Below are positions 24,901 through 35,437 of a stretch of 64,000 nt of DNA, piece after piece. Both the position numbers and the translations under genes were made by a program. The notes beneath the pieces are model-generated. The model did no database searches, was not told where the DNA came from, and saw nothing but the letters and a program-made list of their open reading frames with translations. Source of the stretch: Fervidobacterium sp. (lineage in GTDB: Bacteria > Thermotogota > Thermotogae > Thermotogales > Fervidobacteriaceae); NCBI GenBank assembly GCA_026419195.1, contig JANZZV010000004.1:62001-126000 (forward strand). Reading direction: 5' to 3'. Each line of letters begins with the position of its first letter. Position 1 is the stretch's first letter.

Positions 24901-25128
24901 GTGGGAAAGTATGATCTTGATATTGAAAAATACAGAAAGACTTTGGAAAAAATTATTCAAAGATTTTCAGATAGAGGTTGGGAAGAAATAAAACTTGAAG
25001 AGATTTGGTTCGAGACTTCAATACCTATAGATATATTACTTGAAGCTTTTAATGCAGGAGTGAATATACCTGCTGAAGTAAAGCTTATTACACACAAGGG
25101 GAACATAATATGGAAAAGCGAAGAATAA
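24901..25128 (+). CDS. Small conserved-looking protein of unknown function
   Basis: A 75-residue acidic protein not recognised as a known family. It is mostly helical in appearance (KYRKTLEKIIQRFSDRG, IPIDILLEAFNAG) and ends in KLITHKGNIIWKSEE. The GTG at 24901 is chosen because GCAGGAGG lies eight bases upstream; an ATG at 24868 precedes that site. It lies between the P60 peptidase gene and the barrel-protein gene and overlaps the latter by 19 bases, so it is translated as part of that operon. Confidence 0.6.
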   Translation: MGKYDLDIEKYRKTLEKIIQRFSDRGWEEIKLEEIWFETSIPIDILLEAFNAGVNIPAEVKLITHKGNIIWKSEE

Positions 25129-26507
25129 GTACAATTATTATAGCTACCGCTTTTTTTACTATATTCTTTTCCATTGACTTCAATGCAACTGTAGGTTTCA
25201 ACTACGGAGATACACTCTTCAGTTTGTACAATAAGACAGAGCACAACGCATTTTTCAAAATTGATGCAGCCCTTCGGTATGTTTCAAACAATTTCACTTT
25301 TCTTTTTGATATTGCCATTTTAAACAACAAAATTTACAATGATCCTTTTTCCGAAAACTATTATGGTGGTTTTTACTTTGCTATGAATGATGCAAAGTTA
25401 AAGTTTAAAATGGAAAATTTTCAAATATCCTTTGGTAAAACAAATATGAAAGATGTAGTTTACACTCCATACTCTTTGTTTGTTTCATCCGTTGATTATC
25501 CAAGAAATACTATCGAATACAAATATGAAGATGGAAGCTTCACATACATAACAAAATGGTTGCAACTTAATAATTTGCAACACGTAGCAGATCCTAATGA
25601 AAAATATCGAAGTGCAAATTTTAAAGTTTATGCTGCCAAATTTGACAAAATTAGATTTGGTTACGAAGAAATTAATGTCTACGTTGGAAAGGAATTTGAT
25701 TTTGAATATTTCTTTAATCCCATTCCTGGGTTTTTTATCCAATACGTTAACGACGCGGGCAGACCTTTTTCAGAAGGTATTGGTGAAGCGAATTATATTA
25801 TGGGATTCTTTTTGGATTATTTGGATGATAGTAATTATTTTTATGCTCAAATTTTGATAGATGACATAAACATGAACAGGTTCTTTTATCCCACATCTTA
25901 CCAAAATCCAGATAAAATTGCTTGGTCCATCGGCGGGATTTTTAGCTTAAACAAAGGGAAGATTGGCTTGTATCATGCTGGAGCTACTAAATACACTTTC
26001 CAGCCTTCGGCAGAGTTTGGGAAGCAAAGATATTATGGTTACACATACTTTCCATATATAACCTACCAAGTCAGCAATGAAACTACGATTTTTCCCCTTG
26101 AGTTTCTATACGCTGGATACAAATACGGTGAGAACAACGTTGCTTTCTTAGTTGAATATGAACCAAAAGATATAAAAAACCTCAAATTAAGCTTAGAATA
26201 CGTTGTTTTAGGGGAACGCTCGCCAGTAAATCCATGGGGAGATAGAGTCACATATATAGAAGGCACTCACTTACTTGATGATCCAGTCTTGGAGTACAGA
26301 CTTTTCTTGGGAACTGACTTTAAATATAATTTATTAGATACACTAAGTCTTTGTTTAAACTCTACAGTTGGATACATATGGAACAGATCAGAGCTTGTTG
26401 ATGTTGACAGTGACAATGTGAGAAAACCATTAATGAGACCAAAAAGTGGAAACAATCAACTCTATTTCTCAACCTCATTTAGTTTGATTTTAAAGTTTTC
26501 TTTTTGA
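25110..26507 (+). CDS. Putative outer-membrane beta-barrel protein
   Basis: A 465-residue exported protein with an N-terminal signal peptide (RRISTIIIATAFFTIFFS). Many alternating aromatic and hydrophobic strands follow, such as NYYGGFYFAMNDAKLKF and YGYTYFPYITYQVSN. It ends in LILKFSF, and a terminal Phe is typical of proteins inserted by BamA. Size and pattern fit a 16- to 18-strand barrel in the outer toga layer. Family not recognised. It overlaps the preceding small gene. Confidence 0.65.
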   Translation: MEKRRISTIIIATAFFTIFFSIDFNATVGFNYGDTLFSLYNKTEHNAFFKIDAALRYVSNNFTFLFDIAILNNKIYNDPFSENYYGGFYFAMNDAKLKFKMENFQISFGKTNMKDVVYTPYSLFVSSVDYPRNTIEYKYEDGSFTYITKWLQLNNLQHVADPNEKYRSANFKVYAAKFDKIRFGYEEINVYVGKEFDFEYFFNPIPGFFIQYVNDAGRPFSEGIGEANYIMGFFLDYLDDSNYFYAQILIDDINMNRFFYPTSYQNPDKIAWSIGGIFSLNKGKIGLYHAGATKYTFQPSAEFGKQRYYGYTYFPYITYQVSNETTIFPLEFLYAGYKYGENNVAFLVEYEPKDIKNLKLSLEYVVLGERSPVNPWGDRVTYIEGTHLLDDPVLEYRLFLGTDFKYNLLDTLSLCLNSTVGYIWNRSELVDVDSDNVRKPLMRPKSGNNQLYFSTSFSLILKFSF

Positions 26508-26519
26508 GGTAGAGCAAAT

Positions 26520-27407
26520 ATGTTAAAAGATGGGTTCAATGCTGTTTTACCATCTTTTCTTATGATGTTCATTGGATTTTTGTACGGTAAGATATTTAAC
26601 AAAAGCGATGCTGATATAGTCAACAAAATTGCCACATGGCTCATGGCACCTGTTATAACCTTCACATTCATTAATGATTATACACCCAATGCTAACATAC
26701 TTTTAAAATTCACCGGAGGTTTTGCTTTAATGTTTGCTGTTTCTTATTTTGTTTCTGGTTTTCATAAGTCACACAGAGAAATCTTTTTTACAGGGAACGT
26801 GTACGTAAATTCTGGTTATCTCGGTTATCCTGTTTTAATGGCATTGTGGGGAGAAAAAGCCTTGGCTCTTGGAGTAGTTTACTCTTTTGTGAACGTACTT
26901 TTTGGAAGTACGTTTTTACCAAGTATGATACGAGGAAGTTTGGAGTTAAAAAATGCTCTAAAACTGCCATTTTTATACGCAATTTTAATTGGTTGGGTAT
27001 TGGGAGTTCTCGGAATATCTTATAAGCAAATGCCATACGGTGTACTAGCTGGGTTTAATTGGATTAGAGACATGGCTATACCATTTTTGCTTTTACAGGT
27101 GGGAATTTCAATTTCAAGGATCAAATTTGACTGGTCTGATATAAAAGATTATTTGTTACTTAGCTTTGAGAGGCTCGTACTCGTACCGGCTGTAATGTTG
27201 ATCTTCACATTTTTCTTGAACCCATTTGAAGCAAAGGTCTTTATACTTGAGTGTGCCATGCCAATTGGTGTAAACAGCGTGGTAGTGATAAACACATTTA
27301 AAAAAGAAGACACTTCCAAAGCGGGAGTAACAGTCGCTATAACAACTTTATTTTCGTTAATTACACTTCCATTGTGGGCAGTGATACTTGAAAAGATCTT
27401 CAAATGA
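26520..27407 (+). CDS. AEC family transporter (auxin efflux carrier-like)
   Basis: A 295-residue membrane protein of the AEC/bile-acid-related permease family with about ten transmembrane helices. It has FYGKIFNKSDADIVNKIATWLMAPVITF near the start, NVYVNSGYLGYPVLMALWGEKAL, and the C-terminal MPIGVNSVVVINTF. Bacterial members export organic acids such as malate or malonate. Twelve bases separate it from the barrel-protein gene, so it probably shares that transcript. Substrate unknown. Confidence 0.85.
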   Translation: MLKDGFNAVLPSFLMMFIGFLYGKIFNKSDADIVNKIATWLMAPVITFTFINDYTPNANILLKFTGGFALMFAVSYFVSGFHKSHREIFFTGNVYVNSGYLGYPVLMALWGEKALALGVVYSFVNVLFGSTFLPSMIRGSLELKNALKLPFLYAILIGWVLGVLGISYKQMPYGVLAGFNWIRDMAIPFLLLQVGISISRIKFDWSDIKDYLLLSFERLVLVPAVMLIFTFFLNPFEAKVFILECAMPIGVNSVVVINTFKKEDTSKAGVTVAITTLFSLITLPLWAVILEKIFK

Positions 27408-27436
27408 AAGTTTAATTTCCGAAAGGAGGAAGAAAA

Positions 27437-28300
27437 GTGTACTTACAAGATGTTATAAAAGTTCTTGATGAATTCTGGGCAAATCATGGATGTTTTATTG
27501 AACAACCATACGATATGGAAATGGGTGCCGGCACATTTCATACCTCAACCTTTTTTGGTGTACTTAGAAACAGACCTTGGAACGTTGCTTTTGTTCAACC
27601 AAGCAGAAGACCTACTGATGGAAGATACGCTGAAAATCCTAACAGAATGCAAAGATTTTATCAGTACCAAGTAATATTGAAACCGCATCCGGAAAATTCT
27701 CAGCAAGTTTATCTTGATTCGCTTCGAGCACTTGGCATAGAACCCAAGGAACATGATATAAGATTTGTTGAGGATAATTGGGAGTCACCAACGCTTGGTG
27801 CCTGGGGAATAGGCTGGGAAGTGTGGCTTGATGGAATGGAGATAACACAGTTTACTTATTTTCAGCAAGTTGGTGGTTTATCTTTGAAGGAGATACCTCT
27901 CGAGATAACTTACGGCATAGAGAGAATAGCGATGTATCTCCAAGGTGTAGACAATGTTTACGATGTCATGTGGAATAAAGATGTGAAGTACGGAGAATTG
28001 TTTAAAGAAAACGAACGACAATTCTCAATATACAACTTCGAACAAGCCAACGTGGAGATGTTATTCAAATTGTACGAAATACACAAAAGTGAATTTGAAA
28101 GACTTATTCAAAAAGAATTGATATTCCCTGCTTATGAACAATTACTCAAATGTTCTCACACATTTAATTTACTCGATGCAAGAAACGCAATTAGTGTGGC
28201 ACAAAGAAATACATACATACGTGATATCCGTGGTATGGCTAACAAATGTGCAAAGATGTTCGTTGAAACACAAGAAACGGGGGTTGAAAGTAATGAATGA
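27437..28300 (+). CDS. glyQ: Glycyl-tRNA synthetase alpha subunit
   Basis: A 287-residue alpha subunit of the bacterial alpha2beta2 glycyl-tRNA synthetase, which holds the class II catalytic core and forms Gly-AMP. The sequence shows [42 protein letters not shown] and [18 protein letters not shown], all characteristic of GlyQ. AAAGGAGG precedes the GTG start. No T-box leader is visible in the 29 bases upstream. Confidence 0.97.
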   Translation: MYLQDVIKVLDEFWANHGCFIEQPYDMEMGAGTFHTSTFFGVLRNRPWNVAFVQPSRRPTDGRYAENPNRMQRFYQYQVILKPHPENSQQVYLDSLRALGIEPKEHDIRFVEDNWESPTLGAWGIGWEVWLDGMEITQFTYFQQVGGLSLKEIPLEITYGIERIAMYLQGVDNVYDVMWNKDVKYGELFKENERQFSIYNFEQANVEMLFKLYEIHKSEFERLIQKELIFPAYEQLLKCSHTFNLLDARNAISVAQRNTYIRDIRGMANKCAKMFVETQETGVESNE

Positions 28301-30296
28301 ATTTCTTTTTGAAATTGGTGTGGAAGAACTTCCAACAACAGAAATAGATGGATTATTGAACCAACTAAAAGAAAAGTTAGAAGAGCTACTAAATAGCGAA
28401 GGCTTAGGTTACGAAAAAATAGACATTTTCGTCGCACCAAGGAGATTTGGTTTTGGCTTAAAAGGTCTGCCCGATTCAACACCTGATAAAATTGTTGAAA
28501 AAAAAGGTCCAGCAGTAAGTGTGGCGTTTGACGAAAATAATCAACCAACAAAGGCATTACTTGGTTTTCTAAAGTCGAACAATTCAACACTTGAGGAAGT
28601 CAAAATAATAGATAATTACGTATACATAAATAAGACCCAGAAAGGTTTGAGTATTGAAGAATTCCTTAAAATTAGAGTTCCGCAAGTAATCTATTCTCTG
28701 AGGTTTAAAAAACCAATGAGGTGGGGTAATGGTCGGTATGAATTTGTCAGAATTCCACATCATGTTTTGGCGATATTGAACGACAAAATTGTAGACATGG
28801 AGATATTCGGTATTAAAGCGTCTAACAAAACACTAGGACACAGATTTATAATGGATGAATATTTCGAAGTTTGCTCGTTTCAAGATTATCTTGAAAAACT
28901 ATGGAGATACTACGTTATACCAAAGTTAGAAGATAGAATAAGCCATATAAAAAATCAGTTAATAGAGTTTGAAAAGAATGGGTACACTATCGATAAAGAT
29001 GAAGATTTGATAAGAGAAGTTGCCATTTTGACGGAGTATCCTAAGTTGATATCCGGAACTTTCAGTGAAAAATTTTTAAATCTTCCGAATGAGCTTATAA
29101 AAACCACAATTAAGCATCATCAAAGATCGTTCACTGTACAAAAAAATGGGAAAATAACAAATCTATTTGTTGCGTTCATAGATATGCCAAATGACGAATT
29201 CGGAAATGCTAAGAAGGGATACGAAAGAGTAATAAATGCAAGACTTGAAGATGCAAGATATTATTTTGAAAAAGACACACACATTAAGCTTGAACAGTTT
29301 AATGAAAAACTTAAAGAGATTGTTTTTCAGAAAGAACTCGGAACATTATACGACAAGGTCTTGCGCATTGAGCAGCTTTCGGACAAAATAGTTCAGGTTT
29401 TGGAATTGAGTAAAATCCGTTATAAAATATTACGTACAGCAAGATTATGTAAAGCAGATATAGGTTCATATGTTGTATACGAGTTTCCAGAATTGCAAGG
29501 TGTAATGGGAAGAATATATGCATTAAAAGATGGAGAAGACCAAGACGTTGCATATGGTATACAAGAACATTACTTGTCTGAGCCAAATACGATAGAGGGT
29601 GCAGTCGTAGGTATAGCAGATAGAATAGATACAATAGTTGGAAATTTCATTGTAGGTAACATCCCAAGCGGTTCTAAGGACCCGTACGGTCTACGAGGAA
29701 AGGTGGACGATATATTTACGATAATACAAAAGTTTGATTGGAATTTAGAATTAAAAGTTTTAATTGAAGAAGCTTGTAGATTACTGGGAAAATCAGTTAA
29801 TGAAAACATCGTAGAATTCTTTGAGACCAGATTTGAGTTATATAACTCGCAAGTCAGATATGATATAGCGCGTGCAACAAAGCACCTGTGGATCACACCA
29901 CTCAAAGGTATTTTGTCAGCTAAAGCGATTTCGAAAATTGTTGGAAAGAGTGAATTTTCAAGCTTGCTTATAGGATTTGAAAGGGTTCACAACATCTCAA
30001 AAAAACATCCATCAGACTATTTTGATCCAGCAAAATTCATAGAAAACGCAGAGAAGAGGTTATTTGAAAAATACATAGAAGTGAAACCAGTTGTTATGGA
30101 TGCCTTGTCCCATTTGAATTACGAAATGGCCCTTGAGAAATTAATAGAACTTCGCCCCTACATAGATAATTACTTTGATGAGGTATTTGTTATGTGCGAA
30201 GATGAAGATTTAAGAATGAACAGATTAGGATTTTTGAAGACACTCGACAATCTTTTCATGCAGATAGGAGATCTCAGCCAGGTTGAAAAAATTTGA
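28293..30296 (+). CDS. glyS: Glycyl-tRNA synthetase beta subunit
   Basis: A 667-residue beta subunit carrying the tRNA-binding and HD-like regions. It begins [19 protein letters not shown] and shows the usual [21 protein letters not shown] and NVYVAD-like beta-subunit blocks, plus [16 protein letters not shown] and PYGLRG. The ATG at 28293 overlaps the end of glyQ by eight bases; the same frame is open further upstream inside glyQ but this is incidental. Length is normal for the family. Confidence 0.96.
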   Translation: MNEFLFEIGVEELPTTEIDGLLNQLKEKLEELLNSEGLGYEKIDIFVAPRRFGFGLKGLPDSTPDKIVEKKGPAVSVAFDENNQPTKALLGFLKSNNSTLEEVKIIDNYVYINKTQKGLSIEEFLKIRVPQVIYSLRFKKPMRWGNGRYEFVRIPHHVLAILNDKIVDMEIFGIKASNKTLGHRFIMDEYFEVCSFQDYLEKLWRYYVIPKLEDRISHIKNQLIEFEKNGYTIDKDEDLIREVAILTEYPKLISGTFSEKFLNLPNELIKTTIKHHQRSFTVQKNGKITNLFVAFIDMPNDEFGNAKKGYERVINARLEDARYYFEKDTHIKLEQFNEKLKEIVFQKELGTLYDKVLRIEQLSDKIVQVLELSKIRYKILRTARLCKADIGSYVVYEFPELQGVMGRIYALKDGEDQDVAYGIQEHYLSEPNTIEGAVVGIADRIDTIVGNFIVGNIPSGSKDPYGLRGKVDDIFTIIQKFDWNLELKVLIEEACRLLGKSVNENIVEFFETRFELYNSQVRYDIARATKHLWITPLKGILSAKAISKIVGKSEFSSLLIGFERVHNISKKHPSDYFDPAKFIENAEKRLFEKYIEVKPVVMDALSHLNYEMALEKLIELRPYIDNYFDEVFVMCEDEDLRMNRLGFLKTLDNLFMQIGDLSQVEKI

Positions 30297-30313
30297 GGAG
30301 AGAGGTGCGAGTT

Positions 30314-31090
30314 ATGGTCAAAAGGATGGTATTAGTGATTTTCTTGATTTTCTCAGTAAACTTGTTTTCATTCAGTCTTGGTAATTTAAAGGTATCATCC
30401 CCAGCGGGTGTTGTCAAACAACCTTTTGTTGTCAGAACAATTGTAATGCCGGGACTCTCGAATAGTACCTACACAGTTGGCTTGGAAGGTCATCTCGAAC
30501 TTTTTGCCCTGAATATTTCAGTAGGTACTTTTACAAGTTATCCAGGTCTCTCTTTCGATGGTGAGGTATACGTTGGATTTGGTTTCAACCTTGGCGGTTT
30601 ATATGCCGCTGTAAACGCTACAGTAGATAATTACATAAAAATATTTGACTTATCTTCTTTCAAAGATCCTAAGGTAGCGTTGGGATTAGCTGCTTCAAGA
30701 AAAACAAGCATATTGTTTGCTTCCTGGTCAAGATTTGAGCTTTCTTATCTTCCTGAATCTCTGATACTAAAAGACACAAATGGCAATTTCAAATTGAACG
30801 AAAATTTTGATTGGACTAATGCAAGTTTGAGATTAATTATCGAGTCACAAGACGTTGGCTATTTCTTGTTTGCTTTTTATACAAATAAGATTTCAGAATT
30901 CATGGATGGAAACTACAAGTATGCCTTTGAGTTGGCACTACCTTCTGATCCTGCTTACATATACATCTCTCAGAATTTTGACAGCTCATGGAAAGTTGGA
31001 CTTGGACTGGCAATATCTTTCTTGAATGCGATTGGTACTTATGAATTTTCAACTGGAAAGTTTAATTGGGTAGTAAGTGCGCAATTTTAA
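30314..31090 (+). CDS. Exported protein of unknown function, probably outer-membrane
   Basis: A 258-residue protein with a signal peptide (KRMVLVIFLIFSVNLFSFS) and a beta-rich body with many Tyr, Phe and Gly residues. It ends in FNWVVSAQF, whose final Phe suits outer-membrane insertion. The ATG at 30314 is used because GAGGAGAGAGG lies upstream; a TTG at 30293 precedes it and overlaps the end of glyS. No family recognised. It lies between glyS and an amino-acid ABC transporter with no obvious functional link. Confidence 0.6.
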   Translation: MVKRMVLVIFLIFSVNLFSFSLGNLKVSSPAGVVKQPFVVRTIVMPGLSNSTYTVGLEGHLELFALNISVGTFTSYPGLSFDGEVYVGFGFNLGGLYAAVNATVDNYIKIFDLSSFKDPKVALGLAASRKTSILFASWSRFELSYLPESLILKDTNGNFKLNENFDWTNASLRLIIESQDVGYFLFAFYTNKISEFMDGNYKYAFELALPSDPAYIYISQNFDSSWKVGLGLAISFLNAIGTYEFSTGKFNWVVSAQF

Positions 31091-31120
31091 ATTTCATTCT
31101 TACAAAGGGGGTAGGGACAT

Positions 31121-31879
31121 ATGAATAAGAAAAAACTTCTATGGATAGTTGCTTTAATTTTAACAACCGGGCTGGTAAGTACGGTTTTTTGTCAAACTTT
31201 AACACAGATCAAACAGCGAGGTAAACTTCTTGTCGGAACGGAACCGACATTTCCACCATTTGAATTTGTTGATGAGAAAAACCAGGTTGTTGGCTTTGAT
31301 ATTGATATTGCAAACGAACTTGCGAAAAGACTTGGCGTTAAGCTTGAAATAGTGAGTTTACCGTTTGATAGTCTTATTCCAGCGCTTTTACAAGGTAAAA
31401 TTGATTTAATAATAGCAGGAATGACTATCACGGAGGAAAGGGCAAAAGTTGTAGATTTTTCTAAACCTTATTTCGAAGCCAACCAAGCAATTGTTGTAAG
31501 GAAAGATGGGAAATTCGAACCGAAAAAGTTTGAAGAACTTGTTGGTAAAAAGGTTGCTGTTCAGCTTGGTACAACAGGTGATTTAGTTGTAAGTGATATA
31601 AACGGTATAAATGTGGTGAGATTCCAAAAGTTTACAGACGCTTTCTTAGAACTTCAAAATGGTAGAGTTGACGCAGTTGTGCTTGATGAAGCGCCAGCAA
31701 AAGCATACGTAAAGAAATTCCCAAAGTTTGTAATAAGTGCTGTTGTTGATACAGGTGAAACCTATGGAATAGCAGTAAAGAAAGGAAATAAGGAATTGCT
31801 AAATTTTGTAAATCAAACACTTGATATAATAAAGTCTGCAGGAATTTACAATAAATTGTTGCAAAAGTGGTTTGAGTAA
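31121..31879 (+). CDS. Polar amino-acid ABC transporter, substrate-binding protein
   Basis: A 252-residue family 3 extracellular solute-binding protein. The signal peptide is about residues 1-24. The mature start reads TLTQIKQRGKLLVGTEPTFPPFEFVD, followed by GFDIDIANELAKRLG, GMTITEERAKVVDFSKPY and GKKVAVQLGTTGD, the standard pattern of glutamine/arginine/lysine-type binding proteins. GGGGGTAGGGA precedes the ATG. Ligand cannot be assigned more narrowly. The permease and ATPase follow after a hairpin. Confidence 0.93.
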   Translation: MNKKKLLWIVALILTTGLVSTVFCQTLTQIKQRGKLLVGTEPTFPPFEFVDEKNQVVGFDIDIANELAKRLGVKLEIVSLPFDSLIPALLQGKIDLIIAGMTITEERAKVVDFSKPYFEANQAIVVRKDGKFEPKKFEELVGKKVAVQLGTTGDLVVSDINGINVVRFQKFTDAFLELQNGRVDAVVLDEAPAKAYVKKFPKFVISAVVDTGETYGIAVKKGNKELLNFVNQTLDIIKSAGIYNKLLQKWFE

Positions 31880-31888
31880 AACCTTTTG

Positions 31889-31918
31889 CGCCCCTTTTTG
31901 AAAAGGGGCGTTAATTTT
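31889..31918 (+). terminator. Intercistronic hairpin/partial terminator
   Basis: CGCCCCTTTT and AAAAGGGGCG form a ten-pair stem with a TG loop (31889-31910), followed by TTAATTTTCT. Located between the binding-protein gene and its permease, it probably lets most transcripts stop early so that the binding protein is made in excess. Confidence 0.75.
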
Positions 31919-31963
31919 CTATTGGTTTATGGTCTGTTAGAGTTTGAAATTGGAGGGAAGGTT

Positions 31964-32614
31964 GTGGAAGCAGTATTTGAATTACTCAAAAATTTTCAAT
32001 TTCTCCTAATTGGTGCGTGGGAAACATTGAAATTAACAGCGTTTTCTGTAGGTATTGGTCTTATTCTCGGTACGTTTATAGGTATGGGAAGACTTTCAAA
32101 AATAAAGCTTATAAACTACCCTTGCACCGCTTACGTAGAGTTTCTAAGAGGTACTCCTTTACTTGTTCAGATATCTATAATATATTTTGGGTTACCACAG
32201 CTCGGTATCCAACTTGCACCATACCCAGCTGCGATTACAGCGCTTGGTTTGAACAGCGGTGCTTACATAGCTGAAATAGTGAGAGCTGGTATACAATCCA
32301 TACCTAAGGGACAGTATGAAGCTGCGAGATCCCTGGGATTAACGCACTGGCAGTCAATGAGGTATATTATATTGCCCCAAGCGTTTAGGAATATATTACC
32401 TGCACTTGGTAACGAATTTATAACTCTAACAAAAGATAGTTCACTTGCCTCTGTTATAGGCGTCTCAGAACTTATGAGAGCCGGACAGTTTGTGATCTCA
32501 CGAACTTTTCAAACATTCTCGATATATTTTGGCATAGCTTTCATATATTTTGTAATGACATTTGTTATCTCCAGACTCGTAAGATATGTTGAGAGGAGGA
32601 TGGCAACAGCATGA
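31964..32614 (+). CDS. Polar amino-acid ABC transporter permease
   Basis: A 216-residue HisM/GlnP-type permease with about five transmembrane segments. It carries the family stretch [14 protein letters not shown] and the EAA loop [36 protein letters not shown] (reported here by its parts). The GTG at 31964 is preferred because TTGGAGGGA lies five bases upstream; an ATG at 31886 would place 26 extra residues across the terminator hairpin. Confidence 0.92.
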   Translation: MEAVFELLKNFQFLLIGAWETLKLTAFSVGIGLILGTFIGMGRLSKIKLINYPCTAYVEFLRGTPLLVQISIIYFGLPQLGIQLAPYPAAITALGLNSGAYIAEIVRAGIQSIPKGQYEAARSLGLTHWQSMRYIILPQAFRNILPALGNEFITLTKDSSLASVIGVSELMRAGQFVISRTFQTFSIYFGIAFIYFVMTFVISRLVRYVERRMATA

Positions 32615-33354
32615 ACGATAAAGAGGGAAATGAAATAATTATTAAAATAGAAGACCTTGTTAAAAAATTTGGAAAGCTTGAGGTATTGAAAGGTGTCAAC
32701 ATGCAAGTGAAGCGTCAAGAAACTATAGTTATAATTGGTCCAAGCGGTGGTGGTAAGAGCACTTTACTAAGATGTATAAATAAGCTTGAACACTATCAAA
32801 GCGGGAAAATATACTTGGATGGTAAAGATATAGACGAATACGATATAAACCAATTAAGAACAAGGGTAGGTATGGTATTCCAACAATTTAACTTATTTCC
32901 TCACATGAATGTGTTACAAAATCTTATACTGGCACCAATGAAAGTGAAGAAAATCCAAGAAAAAGAGGCTGTCGAAAAGGCAAAATATCTTCTCAACAAA
33001 GTAGGGCTTATAGACAAAATAGATGCTTACCCTGAACAACTTTCAGGTGGTCAAAAACAACGTGTTGCAATCGCAAGGGCGTTAATGATGGATCCAGAGA
33101 TAATGCTGTTTGACGAACCAACTTCCGCACTCGACCCAGAACTCGTAGGAGAAGTTCTTGATGTTATGAAAGATCTTGCAAATAGTGGTATGACAATGTT
33201 AGTTGTAACCCATGAAATGGGTTTTGCAAAAGAAGTTGCAGACAGAATCGTTTTCATAAGCAATGGCGTAATTGAAGAAGAAGGAAAACCAGAAGAAATA
33301 CTAAAGAATCCTCAAAAACCAAGAACAAGAGAATTCTTAAGGAGAATACTTTGA
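32611..33354 (+). CDS. Polar amino-acid ABC transporter ATP-binding protein
   Basis: A 247-residue GlnQ/HisP-type ATPase. Walker A is GPSGGGKST, the Q-loop lies in [12 protein letters not shown], the signature is [15 protein letters not shown], Walker B is [14 protein letters not shown], and the H-loop His is in VVTHEMGFA. It overlaps the permease by ATGA and ends the operon before a bidirectional terminator. Confidence 0.96.
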   Translation: MNDKEGNEIIIKIEDLVKKFGKLEVLKGVNMQVKRQETIVIIGPSGGGKSTLLRCINKLEHYQSGKIYLDGKDIDEYDINQLRTRVGMVFQQFNLFPHMNVLQNLILAPMKVKKIQEKEAVEKAKYLLNKVGLIDKIDAYPEQLSGGQKQRVAIARALMMDPEIMLFDEPTSALDPELVGEVLDVMKDLANSGMTMLVVTHEMGFAKEVADRIVFISNGVIEEEGKPEEILKNPQKPRTREFLRRIL

Positions 33355-33365
33355 GTTTAAAGTTC

Positions 33366-33398
33366 GAAAGAGTGCCAAAAAGGCACTCTTTTCTTTTT
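33366..33398. terminator. Bidirectional terminator between convergent operons
   Basis: AAAGAGTGCC and GGCACTCTTT form a ten-pair stem around AAAAA (33367-33391), followed by TCTTTTTT on the plus strand and preceded by A-rich sequence on the other side. It serves the ABC operon and may also serve nagA from the opposite side. Confidence 0.8.
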
Positions 33399-34453
33399 TA
33401 AAAGTTCCACGTTTTGACTATATTCAAATCGCCATCTAATTCAACAAGTTTAGCCGGATAGCCTTCTTTTATTCTTCCACCTTCTATTCCCAAATCAAGG
33501 GCTGAGTTGTAAGAAGATACTATAGCAAGTTCTCTAAGCCGACAACCAGTGAATTTTTGAAAATTCTTAACAGCTTCGGAAAAACGAAGTGTACTACCGG
33601 CTATAGTGCCATCCTCCAGTTGCGCTTTGCCGTCAACAACTTTTACAGGTAGTTCACCAAGTATATAGTATCCATCTTTCATGCCAGTTGCACTTATACT
33701 GTCAGTAATCAGTATTATTCTTTGAGCTCTTTTGATTCTGTATACAAAATCAACAAATTCTGGGCAAGTATGAATCCCATCTGCTATCAATTCCACAGTA
33801 AAGTCCAAATACAATCCTGCACCAACCATGCCGAGGTCTCTGTGATGAATTTGGCTCAATGCGTTTGGAAAATGAGTTATCCTTCGATAACCATAATCAA
33901 AAGATTTCTTAGCTGTTTCGAAATTTGCATTGGAATGTCCAAGGGAAACTCTAATTCCCTGGTGTGAGCAGCTTTTGGCAAACTCGGAAAATGTCTCAGT
34001 TTCAGGTGCCACAGTTATTATCTTTATCTTATCTAAAGATACATACCTTTCCATTTCAATTACATCCGCAGGAGGTGACACTATGTAACTTTCATCATGC
34101 GCGCCTTTTCTTTTTTTGGAAATGAAAGGACCTTCTATATGAAATTTTAAATCTTCTGGAATTTCGATCTTTGAAAGTTTTTCAAGCTGGCAAGTAACGG
34201 TAGTTGGAAGGAAATACCATACACCTTCAAGTGCTTCGTATTCTTTGAATTTCTCAAATTCCAATTTGCTTGCATGCATCGTATCGATGCCCATTACGCC
34301 ATGAATGTGTGGGTCTATAAAGCCAGGCATAAGTATACTTTTATAAGTACTTCTCTCTGTTCTTAACACTTTGTATATTCTTTCCTCAAACTCCACTGTA
34401 CCAACGTATTCACCATCTATTGGGTCAACAATTAACACATTTTCAAGAACCAT
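33398..34453 (-). CDS. nagA: N-acetylglucosamine-6-phosphate deacetylase
   Basis: A 351-residue amidohydrolase that removes the acetyl group from GlcNAc-6-phosphate. Metal and substrate motifs are MPGFIDPHIHGVMG, HIEGPFISKKRKGAHD, SLGHSNA, HFPNALSQIHHRDLG, ELIADGIHTCPEF and the catalytic Asp in ITDSISATGM. It is the last gene of a cell-wall sugar recycling operon and is followed by the shared terminator. In Thermotoga the same NagA and SIS-type deaminase pair is known for GlcNAc use. Confidence 0.95.
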   Translation of the reverse strand: MVLENVLIVDPIDGEYVGTVEFEERIYKVLRTERSTYKSILMPGFIDPHIHGVMGIDTMHASKLEFEKFKEYEALEGVWYFLPTTVTCQLEKLSKIEIPEDLKFHIEGPFISKKRKGAHDESYIVSPPADVIEMERYVSLDKIKIITVAPETETFSEFAKSCSHQGIRVSLGHSNANFETAKKSFDYGYRRITHFPNALSQIHHRDLGMVGAGLYLDFTVELIADGIHTCPEFVDFVYRIKRAQRIILITDSISATGMKDGYYILGELPVKVVDGKAQLEDGTIAGSTLRFSEAVKNFQKFTGCRLRELAIVSSYNSALDLGIEGGRIKEGYPAKLVELDGDLNIVKTWNF

Positions 34454-34470
34454 TTCGCACCACCCTTTTG

Positions 34471-35406
34471 TTATAAAATTACAGACTTTACCAAGCCTTT
34501 TGGCTTATCTGGATTCAATCCCTTACTTACGGCCTTCATAAAACCAAGTAGCTGACTGTACAAAACAAGAAATTGGACTTCAAACTCAGGAACGTCTGAA
34601 ACCGGTTCTAATAGATCAACTGACGCACCTTTTCTAATCAGTTCTTCGGCAAGCATTCTCTCAATTTCGCTTCCAGTTGAAAATATTGTAACATGTGTTT
34701 TTTCACCCAGTAAGGCTATAGGTCCGTGTCTGTACTCAAGAGGTTCGTAAAATTCTGTGTGAGATAAAGCCATCTCCTCAACTTTCAACGCGCTCTCTTT
34801 AGATACAAAGTACCGTTCTGAATAACCCAAAAAAACAAAATGATCTTTAATGCTTAACTTTTCGTAATTTAAAATACCCATGTACTTCTCCAAGAAGTCA
34901 TTAGCTCTAAGTTCTTGTTTTTCAATCCCATTTAACAATAATCGTACTATTGCTGAAAAACTACTTGTCATTACAATAGATTCTTCATGAGCAAAATCAA
35001 GATTGAATTTTACATCACACATATCTGTTAAAGGGCTTTGAGTTTCGCATGTAATGCCTACAGTTTTCATTCTTCCGGACAGTAATTTTGCTACTTCAAC
35101 AGTTTCTGTTGTTGTACCAGTTCTTGATATAAGAATAGCCGTATTGTATTTATTATTAACAATTTCTGCTAACGAACTTTTTGCAAGAAATTCTCCGGAT
35201 GTGATAGCTTTTGAACATATTCCCCTTTTCCGTAGAACTTCAGAGACTATTTGCCCAATATTAAAAGAACTGCCGCATCCAATAAACACATAAGTTTCAT
35301 CTTTTTCGAAAATGAAAGGTTCAATATTATCTACGTAGTCTAAAAGTTTATCTACTCTGAGAATTTCTCTGTAAGTGTAGAAACTATCGAAATTACCTTT
35401 AACCAC
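34471..35406 (-). CDS. SIS-domain protein; glucosamine-6-phosphate deaminase of the NagB-II type
   Basis: A 311-residue protein with two SIS domains and no glutaminase domain. FIGCGSSFNIGQIVSEVLRKRG and SRTGTTTETVEVAKLL match the sugar-phosphate sites of GlmS-related isomerases, and EYRHGPIALLGEKTHV matches the second domain. Proteins of this build next to nagA in Thermotoga are glucosamine-6-phosphate deaminases (NagB-II) giving fructose-6-phosphate. The GTG at 35406 is used because TTGGAGGT lies seven bases upstream; the TTG at 35421 is part of that site. The other possibility, a GlmS-like synthase, is unlikely without a glutaminase part. Confidence 0.85.
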   Translation of the reverse strand: MVKGNFDSFYTYREILRVDKLLDYVDNIEPFIFEKDETYVFIGCGSSFNIGQIVSEVLRKRGICSKAITSGEFLAKSSLAEIVNNKYNTAILISRTGTTTETVEVAKLLSGRMKTVGITCETQSPLTDMCDVKFNLDFAHEESIVMTSSFSAIVRLLLNGIEKQELRANDFLEKYMGILNYEKLSIKDHFVFLGYSERYFVSKESALKVEEMALSHTEFYEPLEYRHGPIALLGEKTHVTIFSTGSEIERMLAEELIRKGASVDLLEPVSDVPEFEVQFLVLYSQLLGFMKAVSKGLNPDKPKGLVKSVIL

Positions 35407-35437
35407 GTTTTCTACCTCCAAAACTGGTGTGATTATT

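Noticed and set aside
27408-27436. T-box or other leader before glyQ
   Set aside because: Only 29 bases separate it from the preceding gene and no specifier or antiterminator structure is visible.
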